Shown here one piece after another: positions 53,647 to 59,570 of a stretch of 59,570 bases of DNA; position 1 is the first letter of the stretch; every line of letters starts with the position of its first letter. The stretch is from an uncultured Bacteroidales bacterium (GTDB lineage: Bacteria > Bacteroidota > Bacteroidia > Bacteroidales > UBA1715). The DNA lies in contig CALAUG010000024.1 of NCBI GenBank assembly GCA_937892155.1, forward strand, positions 1-59,570. The letters run 5' to 3'. Under the pieces are notes generated by a model. That model was not told the DNA's origin, made no database searches, and worked only from the letters and a program-made list of their open reading frames with translations. The position numbers and the translations under genes are program-made.

Positions 53647-55011
53647 TCAGTCGGCAGTATTCATAATTGTATTAATATCTTCCACCGATGGAATATCGTT
53701 GTGGTGCCATTTATTTACCACCTTGCCATTTTTAAGCAGCACCAGACCAGGATTTGAACGTACAATAGTCTTTAACAAAATATCGTCAGCCGAGAGGAAT
53801 TTATAGGATGTATTCGTTTGTGCATCGTATGTGGCAATGGCATCATCAAGACTGGATGTGATGCCATAAAATGCATACCCATTTGACATAGCCCAATCAT
53901 ACACTGCATTAATATCAGCTTGGTGCTTAGGATTGGATTGAGTAATGTCGTAATGAATTGCCAGCAAAACATACGACGAATCAGTGATAATATCACAAGT
54001 CGCATCGTTAGAGCCATCCATAAACATCATACTTTCAACAATATACGTATTATCCATCTTTACAGAATCATTCTGCGGTACGTCTAACTTTTCTTCAACA
54101 ACACGAATAGGGACATCAGGATTGTATTCCCACACTGTATAATCTGGATAATTGTTTACAATATCAAACTCTTGATGTTCGCCCGTCTGAAGATTCTTAA
54201 AATCAGCATACTGGTATGTTTTCACATTCTTTGCTATTTGAATTTCGCTGCACTTCTCTCCGATCAACGTTGTCCCGATTTTGTACGGACGAAAATCTAC
54301 CGGTGGTAAGTGACGCAATGCGTATATTGATAATCCCACAATAAGGCACATAAATATAGACAACAATACTATGGATTTCTTATTGGAAATCAAGTCTGTA
54401 AAGCGGTTCCTAAATAAGAAAGTAATTAATACTGGTACAAGGATAACCAAATTCTTCACAAACGTCTGCCAGTTTGTAAGTACCAACGCATCGCCGAAGC
54501 AACCACAATCGTGGACGAGTTCCTTGCCCGTAATATTCTGCTGCATAGCAAGATACAAAGTTATTGGCGTAAATATTACCATGAATATTAAGGCGCCCAA
54601 TGAAGACCATTTTGGAAACAATTTAAACAATAATGCCAACCCGACAAGTAATTCAACTGTACTTAGAATAATGCCAAACGTAAGCGCTGTCGGAGCAAAA
54701 ATGTCGTCAATTCCCCACGCTTCAAAATAGTCGATAAATTTATATTTTGATCCAAGAGGATCATCGGCCTTAACAAAACCAGAGAAAACAAACAAAATAC
54801 CAGAAAAATAGCGGCACACATTCAACAAAATCTGATTTGGATTGAACGTAAGCGCCAAACCAACAGATGCGCTGAGAATCATACCAACCAACACCCAAAG
54901 TTTTGTCCACGACGCATCTTCGAAAGAACTGAAATTCGCAAATAAGACCAAAGCCGCAAACATTGCGACCAATCCAATAGCAAAGCAAATACGTTGTTTA
55001 ACCGATTCCAT
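53647..55011 (-). CDS. BT_3928-like DoxX/MauE membrane protein with thioredoxin-like C-terminus
   Basis: 454 aa. Several membrane helices fill residues 1-230 in a DoxX/MauE pattern, including VHDCGCFGDALVLTNW with a C-x-C. A soluble thioredoxin-like region (about 270-454) follows, with no CxxC. This matches the BT_3928 family of Bacteroidetes, whose role is not known; DoxX/MauE relatives work in redox or methylamine systems. Its ATG shares one base with the stop of the DUF1599 gene, so the two are translationally coupled. Confidence 0.85.
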   Translation of the reverse strand: MESVKQRICFAIGLVAMFAALVLFANFSSFEDASWTKLWVLVGMILSASVGLALTFNPNQILLNVCRYFSGILFVFSGFVKADDPLGSKYKFIDYFEAWGIDDIFAPTALTFGIILSTVELLVGLALLFKLFPKWSSLGALIFMVIFTPITLYLAMQQNITGKELVHDCGCFGDALVLTNWQTFVKNLVILVPVLITFLFRNRFTDLISNKKSIVLLSIFMCLIVGLSIYALRHLPPVDFRPYKIGTTLIGEKCSEIQIAKNVKTYQYADFKNLQTGEHQEFDIVNNYPDYTVWEYNPDVPIRVVEEKLDVPQNDSVKMDNTYIVESMMFMDGSNDATCDIITDSSYVLLAIHYDITQSNPKHQADINAVYDWAMSNGYAFYGITSSLDDAIATYDAQTNTSYKFLSADDILLKTIVRSNPGLVLLKNGKVVNKWHHNDIPSVEDINTIMNTAD

Positions 55012-55556
55012 TATTTTTCAATTACTAGTTTTATTAGAGCAAAGATTGAATAATTAATCATATCGAGATAATTGGCATCAACACCTTCCGAAATTTTCGT
55101 CACGCCCTTGTTATCCTCAATTTGTTTTGTTCGGTGAATTTTCATCAGAATCAAATCTGTGTATGAACTTACACGCATAGAGCGCCACGCTTCTCCATAG
55201 TCGTGATTCTTATTCGTCATTAAATTCTTTGCTGTATCATAATACCTTGAATATAATGCCATAGTTTGCTCTTTAGGCATATCAATTGGTGCATCCTTGT
55301 CGAGTAATTCAAGTTGAATAAGAGCCATCACACCGTAGTTTACGATACCTATAAATTCCGGAACAATACCTTCGTCAACTTTTTTGACACCTTTTTCGCC
55401 AATGCTTTTTATACGCTGAGCCTTAATAAAAATTTGATCAGTTAACGATTCTGGACGCATAATTCTCCACGCAGTTCCATAGTCGTCGAATTTTTTTTCA
55501 AAAATGTCGAGACAAATCTTTTTTACCGCATCAAATTCTTCGTTTGTATTTGCCAT
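55011..55556 (-). CDS. DUF1599-domain protein
   Basis: 181 aa from ATG 55556 (MANTNEEFDAVKKICLD). A longer frame to 55646 adds a hydrophobic run that is not typical of the family and was rejected. Two related DUF1599 halves can be seen: DYGTAWRIMRPESLTDQIFI with KAQRIKSIGEKGV, and DYGEAWRSMRVSSYTDLILM with KIHRTKQIEDNKGV. This is an internal duplication. The family is related to MazG-like nucleotide pyrophosphatases, but activity is unproven. A TATTTTTG element (55574-55581, minus) lies 17 bp before the start. Confidence 0.85.
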   Translation of the reverse strand: MANTNEEFDAVKKICLDIFEKKFDDYGTAWRIMRPESLTDQIFIKAQRIKSIGEKGVKKVDEGIVPEFIGIVNYGVMALIQLELLDKDAPIDMPKEQTMALYSRYYDTAKNLMTNKNHDYGEAWRSMRVSSYTDLILMKIHRTKQIEDNKGVTKISEGVDANYLDMINYSIFALIKLVIEK

Positions 55557-55671
55557 TTCTTGTAGATTTTCTACAAAAATAAAAAACTCAATAGAAAAAA
55601 AGAAAATTGAAATTGCTAATTCAAAAAAAATAATTGATTTTTGCATCAGTTAAACTTAAAAATTAAACGAT

Positions 55672-56073
55672 ATGAAAAAATTTCTTTTAGGCCTTATGGC
55701 TTTCCTTGGAATGGCACTTTGCTTTACTGCATGTGGTGATGACGACAATGACGATAGCAAGAGCGCTGGCGAAACAAGTGGTACTGCATTGTACGAAGGT
55801 GTTAAAGAGTATCAATCTGCAACTGATGATGTTTCTAAAATTGCAGCCGCAGCTAAAATTTTTGGTTCTTACAACGATTATAGACAAAATAAGGACCAGG
55901 CAGGTTGGATTAAAGATTTTGCAAATGGAGCTGTTTCTTCTTTAGCTAACGAAAAGAAAGAAGACGCAAAAACAAAACTTATTGAAACATTGTCATCATC
56001 TGAAAAAGTATCTGGCACCGTTGAAGGTATTGCCAATTTAGCAAGTGCATTAAATACTATTTTCAATTCGTAA
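55672..56073 (+). CDS. Small lipoprotein with acidic surface-export signal
   Basis: 133 aa. Signal MKKFLLGLMAFLGMALCFTAC, followed directly by GDDDNDDSKS. An acidic run just after the lipid Cys is the Bacteroidetes lipoprotein export signal, so surface exposure is likely. The rest is Ala/Ser/Lys-rich helical sequence with no recognised domain. A terminator follows, so it is a single-gene transcript. Confidence 0.8.
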   Translation: MKKFLLGLMAFLGMALCFTACGDDDNDDSKSAGETSGTALYEGVKEYQSATDDVSKIAAAAKIFGSYNDYRQNKDQAGWIKDFANGAVSSLANEKKEDAKTKLIETLSSSEKVSGTVEGIANLASALNTIFNS

Positions 56074-56094
56074 GATAACTTCTTAACAAATAGA

Positions 56095-56129
56095 GAAAGC
56101 TCGATGAGAAATTCATCGGGCTTTTTTTG
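56095..56129 (+). terminator. Terminator of small lipoprotein gene
   Basis: AAAGCTCGATGA pairs with TCATCGGGCTTT around GAAAT, followed by a T run. Confidence 0.85.
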
Positions 56130-56206
56130 TTTAGAGATGTCAGTAGCCGGAGCCACCCTTGGTTCATGGCTCTTTTTAACTAATTCATTTTATGCCGTTT
56201 TTTTGC

Positions 56207-56214
56207 TATATTTG
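56207..56214 (+). promoter_or_regulatory. Bacteroidetes -7 element (TATATTTG), sigma factor
   Basis: TAnnTTTG 67 bp upstream of ATG 56282. The -33 box is not obvious, and the sigma factor may also direct its own promoter. Confidence 0.35.
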
Positions 56215-56281
56215 AAAATAAAATCAATCGAAATGTAACCATTTTACATTTCGATATGTCTTACTATTGAAAAAGGAAATA

Positions 56282-56833
56282 ATGACTGCTGATGAAGACA
56301 TCATAGAGGGATGTATTCGCAATGACAGAAAGATGCAAAAAGCTTTATACGACAAGTTTGCATCTAAGATGTTTGCGGTATGTCTGCGCTATGCGAAAGA
56401 CCGCGACGATGCGGCCGACATATTGCAGGATGGATTTCTGAAAGTTTTCACCAAGATTGATCAATATTCTGGTGACGGCTCTTTTGAAGGATGGATTCGG
56501 CGAGTGATGGTAAATACGTCTATCACGCATTATTACCAAAATAAAAAGTTCAATGAACAGCAAAACATTGACGAAATTAACGAAACTGAGATAGAAGATT
56601 ATGATTTTAAAGAAGCTGATTTTTCAAATGAAGAGTTGATGGGTGCAGTACAGACACTTCCCGACAGTTACCGAATCGTTTTCAATATGTTTGCAATTGA
56701 AGGATTCAAACACAAGGAAATAGCGGAAACGTTAAATGTGGAGGTCTCGACTATCAAAACCCAATATCACAGAGCGAAAAAAATGCTTCAGGAAAAATTG
56801 AAAGATTTATCGAAAGAAAAAAATGTTAAATAA
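56282..56833 (+). CDS. ECF-type RNA polymerase sigma factor
   Basis: 183 aa from ATG 56282 (an upstream TTG at 56267 is also in frame). Sigma region 2 (about 20-90: AADILQDGFLKVFTKID, GSFEGWIRRVMVNTSIT) and region 4 (about 125-175: LPDSYRIVFNMFAIEGFKHK, AETLNVEVSTIKTQYHRAKK) are clear. Regions 1 and 3 are absent, as in extracytoplasmic-function sigma factors. The next gene starts 11 bp before this stop and encodes a membrane protein that is the obvious candidate regulator. Confidence 0.93.
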   Translation: MTADEDIIEGCIRNDRKMQKALYDKFASKMFAVCLRYAKDRDDAADILQDGFLKVFTKIDQYSGDGSFEGWIRRVMVNTSITHYYQNKKFNEQQNIDEINETEIEDYDFKEADFSNEELMGAVQTLPDSYRIVFNMFAIEGFKHKEIAETLNVEVSTIKTQYHRAKKMLQEKLKDLSKEKNVK

Positions 56834-58454
56834 CGAAGACGACATAGAACGATTGTTTAGCGAGAGATTGAAGGACGCTGAAGCCATGCCATCTGATGAC
56901 ATTTGGTCAAAGCTTGAGTCCAATCTTGAGAAGCATAACGTGGAAGGAGTCTATCAGACTGCATTTCAGAATGCTGTCATAGAGCCATCGCCTTCGGTAT
57001 GGAAAAAGATTGCCAACATACTGGCGTGGAAATCGTTCCTTACATTCAAATTCAATACATTTAATATTTATTACGCATCGGTTATTACCGCTATTGTTGG
57101 ACTCTCGGCATTTCAATTTTTCAATCGCGGCGACAATAGCGAGCAAAGCGTAAAACAAAACATTTCAAACAAAAACAACGTTTCTGCCGACAAGACGGAA
57201 TCCTCACAAAATAAAAAAATTAGCAGCGACGAATTTGTCTCTGAATCGCAATTCGAATTAGACGAAAACACATTTGAAAGCCGTGAAAATGATGTAGATG
57301 GAAAGTCATCATTCAACGAAGCAACAACCATTACGTCGTCAGAAAAGGGTAATCCCAAAGACAAGAAAAATAAGAACGTTTCGGATAGTGACAATAGAAA
57401 CGTAGATTGGTCACAGGTACGAATTGAAGGAAACAAATCAGTTTGCGAGAACATTCCAACAACATATTCTGTTGAAGGACTGAACGTTCACGCTGATGTT
57501 CAATGGTCATTGCCTAAGGCCGCAAAGAAAAACTCATCGGTTGGACATAATATTTCTATTATCTGGCAAGAAGCAGGAAAACAAACTATCACCGCAAGTG
57601 TGAAAGTTGGCGACCAACGAAAAACAATAGATTTCCCTGTAACCGTTGAAGGTGTTGCAGTTCCAGTCATCAAAGGTAAAGCGAAAGTTTGTCAAGGTAT
57701 GGAAAAACAATTGTATTATGTTGATGAATCTATCAACAAACAAATTTCATACTTATGGGAATCTCAACAAAATCCTATTGACCAGATTGGTAACAAATAC
57801 ATTAACGTAGATTGGGTTAAGAGCGGTAAGGACACATTATCTGTTACTAAGGTTAACAATACCACTGGTTGTAAATCTCAGGCCTCCTTACCTATTGTAA
57901 TCTATCCACAACCCAAAATTGACTTTGAATTTTCGCCCCTTGGCGAATCGGAATATGAATTCGCATTTTCCGAAACACAGCGAAAAGGTTACGTATATGA
58001 ATGGAACATCGAAGGAATGGAATACAACGACCCAGTAGTAACCCACACAGCAAGCGGTTCAGGAAGTTCTTTCGTTGTATTGACTGTAACAGACAAAAAC
58101 AAATGTTCCAGCACGATACAGAAGGAAATTGACTTCAACAAGAACTTTATAGCCGTTCCTTCCAAATTTGTACCAGGTAGCGGGAAATACTTTATTCCAC
58201 TTACCAATGCTGATTTGGTATCGTATAAATTTGAAATTTACAATGCACGTAACGAAAAAATATGGGAATCTACGGAATTGTCAAATGGGAAACCAGCAGC
58301 AGGATGGGATGGAAAGTTCCGTGGCGCAAGCCTACCAAGAGGGAAATATTTGTGGAAAATTTCTGCCACGTTCGATGATGGAACGAAATGGAAAGGAGTA
58401 ACACAACCGAATGGTTCCTGCAAGCCAAGCGGAATATTTGTATTGGAAAATTAA
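56823..58454 (+). CDS. Anti-sigma-like membrane protein with PKD-like domains and T9SS type B-like C-terminus
   Basis: 543 aa. A cytoplasmic N-terminus (1-80) holds two copies of a P-S-x-x-x-W motif (MPSDDIWSKLESNL at 22-35, EPSPSVWKKIANIL at 54-67). One membrane helix sits at about 82-100, and no signal peptide is present. The outside part has a Ser/Asn/Asp-rich linker (105-190), three Ig/PKD-like domains (about 195-450) and a C-terminal domain like the gliding-motility type B CTD (FKFEIYNARNEKI-type strand, AAGWDGKFRGASLPRGKYLW). The end SGIFVLEN is longer than usual. The 11-bp overlap with the sigma gene suggests an anti-sigma or sensor role (inference). Confidence 0.82.
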   Translation: MLNNEDDIERLFSERLKDAEAMPSDDIWSKLESNLEKHNVEGVYQTAFQNAVIEPSPSVWKKIANILAWKSFLTFKFNTFNIYYASVITAIVGLSAFQFFNRGDNSEQSVKQNISNKNNVSADKTESSQNKKISSDEFVSESQFELDENTFESRENDVDGKSSFNEATTITSSEKGNPKDKKNKNVSDSDNRNVDWSQVRIEGNKSVCENIPTTYSVEGLNVHADVQWSLPKAAKKNSSVGHNISIIWQEAGKQTITASVKVGDQRKTIDFPVTVEGVAVPVIKGKAKVCQGMEKQLYYVDESINKQISYLWESQQNPIDQIGNKYINVDWVKSGKDTLSVTKVNNTTGCKSQASLPIVIYPQPKIDFEFSPLGESEYEFAFSETQRKGYVYEWNIEGMEYNDPVVTHTASGSGSSFVVLTVTDKNKCSSTIQKEIDFNKNFIAVPSKFVPGSGKYFIPLTNADLVSYKFEIYNARNEKIWESTELSNGKPAAGWDGKFRGASLPRGKYLWKISATFDDGTKWKGVTQPNGSCKPSGIFVLEN

Positions 58455-58482
58455 TCTACTATTTATACATCTTTTTTCCCTG

Positions 58483-58508
58483 GGTGGTAAGCAATTACCA
58501 CCTTTTTT
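58483..58508 (+). terminator. Terminator of sigma/sensor operon
   Basis: GGTGGTAA pairs with TTACCACC around GCAA, followed by six T. Confidence 0.9.
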
Positions 58509-58539
58509 ATTTCTAGCGAATTCGATTATTCCCCAATAT

Positions 58540-58920
58540 TTATATCCAAAAACCTTCCGGCAACCAAATATTTTCCACCGATTGGGCTTCTTTAAATAAT
58601 GGAGCAATTTCTTCCACAGAAAAACCTGCAATTCCACAACCGATACGAGTCACAAGAAATTGCAACTCCTTGTGCTCCTTCGCGAATGCTATGAATTCAT
58701 CAACATACGGCTTTATGGTTTCTACTCCTCCTTGCATTGTTGGAATTGCGTACGAATTTCCCTGCAATCCAACACCTTGCCCCCATACCGCACCGAATTT
58801 TTCTACAGCAGTGCGTGCGGCACCTCCTCCGTGCATTCCTGCCAAATTACTTCCAAACACGAAAATTTGATTTTTTTCCAACACTGAAATATGTTGTGGC
58901 GTGATTCTGTTTCCTACCAT
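58540..58920 (-). CDS. Small macro-domain-like protein
   Basis: 126 aa. The pattern IFVFGSNLAGMHGGGAARTA, WGQGVGLQGNSYAIPT and VTRIGCGIAGFSVEEIAPLF resembles the short macro-like family (A1S_2505-type) found in phages and many bacteria. Macro domains bind or hydrolyse ADP-ribose derivatives. Whether this one is active is unknown. It is a single gene facing the sigma/sensor operon. Confidence 0.75.
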   Translation of the reverse strand: MVGNRITPQHISVLEKNQIFVFGSNLAGMHGGGAARTAVEKFGAVWGQGVGLQGNSYAIPTMQGGVETIKPYVDEFIAFAKEHKELQFLVTRIGCGIAGFSVEEIAPLFKEAQSVENIWLPEGFWI

Positions 58921-58965
58921 TTATAGAATTTAATTGTTTCGTAAAACACTCCTTCCTAAAACAAA

Positions 58966-58996
58966 AGAGCCAAATTGCATTTAACAATCTGGCTCT
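58966..58996 (-). terminator. Terminator of tRNA-Gln
   Basis: AGAGCCA (58966-58972) pairs with TGGCTCT (58990-58996). The minus strand continues into TTTGTTTT. Confidence 0.8.
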
Positions 58997-59000
58997 AAAG

Positions 59001-59071
59001 TTGTCGTACAAAGATTCGAACTTCGACTAACTGGACCAAAACCAGTTGTGCTGCCATTACACCATACGACA
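59001..59071 (-). tRNA. tRNA-Gln (anticodon UUG)
   Basis: 71 nt. Acceptor TGTCGTA pairs with TACGACA. Anticodon stem ACTGG/CCAGT encloses TTTTGGT, anticodon TTG. T stem CGAAG/CTTTG. No encoded CCA. The U1-A72 end pair is normal for bacterial tRNA-Gln. Confidence 0.92.
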
Positions 59072-59089
59072 ATACCTCAATTGGGTGTG

Positions 59090-59119
59090 CAAATATACAT
59101 TTTTTTATTTTTACGCAAA
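59090..59119 (-). promoter_or_regulatory. Bacteroidetes-type promoter of tRNA-Gln (TTTG-N18-TATATTTG)
   Basis: On the minus strand -33 TTTG at 59119-59116, an 18-bp spacer, -7 TATATTTG at 59097-59090, 18 bp before the tRNA 5' end. Confidence 0.75.
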
Positions 59120-59226
59120 CAGTTTTATTATTTTTTTAGAGAATTATTCACTTTGTCCTGTATTTGCTTGCAGTATTAAATTGCACAGTTTCCACAATTC
59201 GTTCTACTACAAATGCAATCCCTCTA

Positions 59227-59570
59227 CTATCGCACAACCACCCTATGTAATTCACTACCAACCTTCACAAAATAAATACCATCCAAATAAACACCAAATT
59301 CTACTACAGGTACATTACTACGCAACGTTTCTATAAGACGAACGTTTACATCATACAATGAAACAGATTTTCCATCAGCACCTTTCACATAAATAGTATG
59401 ATTCACGGCATACGCTTCCACTTTGGATTCTACTATATCATCTATGGCAGTTTCATTTTCTGCCTCGGCAATATTGCTCACTGCCAACTGGAATGGTCCC
59501 GATTCGGCTTTCAAGAAATCCTTTGGATTGACTATTTCTGGCAATTTTATGCCGATGTAATAGTTGCTCG
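59227..59570 (-). CDS. T9SS type A cargo protein, C-terminal end only (5' part beyond window)
   Basis: About 114 in-frame codons before the stop at 59227, still open at the right edge; an internal TTG at 59544 is not a convincing start. The tail is a T9SS type A sorting domain: EAYAVNHTIYVKGADG, SVSLYDVNVRLIETL and GVYLDGIYFVKVGSELHRVV. It closely resembles the tail of the giant enzyme (GVYFVKVGEKSH). The function of the missing part is unknown. Confidence 0.85.
   Translation of the reverse strand, partial: SNYYIGIKLPEIVNPKDFLKAESGPFQLAVSNIAEAENETAIDDIVESKVEAYAVNHTIYVKGADGKSVSLYDVNVRLIETLRSNVPVVEFGVYLDGIYFVKVGSELHRVVVR

Noticed and set aside
59227..59544. Complete 105-codon gene at the right edge
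   Set aside because: The only start is an internal TTG, and the frame stays open to the window edge. The sequence is the tail of a larger T9SS cargo protein.
1..59570. Frameshifted or broken genes
   Set aside because: The large frames checked run from plausible starts to stops at family length, except the two cut by the window edges. I saw no pseudogene.

Overview
The window is AT-rich chromosomal DNA from a member of the Bacteroidota, most likely order Bacteroidales. The evidence is a SusC-type TonB-linked receptor, several type IX secretion (T9SS) C-terminal sorting domains, an ExbB/ExbD/ExbD cluster, Bacteroidetes-only families (DUF4271, BT_3928-like, DUF1599, BatA, RemB/Wzi-like), many TAnnTTTG promoter elements and few Shine-Dalgarno sites. 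It looks like core genome with accessory surface and secretion genes inserted. No phage, transposase, integrase, CRISPR array or rRNA was seen. Three tRNA genes are present: Ile2(CAU), Leu(CAA) and Gln(UUG).

Layout. 1-2908: N-terminal 969 codons of a large secreted Ig-repeat protein (minus). 3.1-4.8 kb: yebC-purU. 4.9-6.8 kb: phosphoesterase, GNAT, and a one-chain SiaB-SiaC partner-switch protein. 6.8-10.9 kb: operon DUF4271-hemD-rnpA-yidD-S41 protease (minus). 11.0-14.1 kb: hflX-uvrC. 14.1-16.6 kb: exbB-membrane protein-exbD-exbD (minus). 16.8-20.0 kb: TPR protein and a PorE-like TPR/propeller/OmpA protein (minus). 20-23 kb: rluD-like, tpiA, gapA. 23.2-26.2 kb: polyprenyl glycosylphosphotransferase overlapping a RemB/Wzi-like barrel. 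26.2-29.1 kb: proC, HAD hydrolase, lipoproteins, tRNA-Ile. 29.2-38.5 kb: plus-strand run of TonB receptor, BatA, PKD/T9SS type B protein, lipoprotein and an orphan SusC. 38.8-39.6 kb: PAP2 phosphatase. 39.6-48.4 kb: a 2,907-residue multi-enzyme protein (minus). 48.6-55.6 kb: sirtuin, succinate dehydrogenase/fumarate reductase CAB, folE, BT_3928-like and DUF1599. 55.7-58.5 kb: small lipoprotein, ECF sigma factor and a membrane protein with a T9SS-like tail. 58.5-59.6 kb: macro-like protein, tRNA-Gln and the 3' end of another T9SS cargo gene.

How it fits together. The dominant theme is surface export and polymer use. The 2,907-residue protein puts a NodB deacetylase, a GH8 xylanase-type domain, a GH26 mannanase and a PL14-type lyase domain on one T9SS-secreted chain, joined by CBMs, nine InlB-like repeats and about seven FIVAR-like helical repeats. 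The catalytic residues can be located in all four modules. TonB receptors, a PorE-like anchor and an ExbBD energiser are encoded in the same window. Two signalling units stand out: a fused SiaB kinase-SiaC substrate, and an ECF sigma factor overlapping a membrane protein whose periplasmic end resembles a T9SS type B sorting domain, a possible secretion-state sensor.

Functions come from motif recognition by eye. Domain boundaries are approximate and no database search was run.
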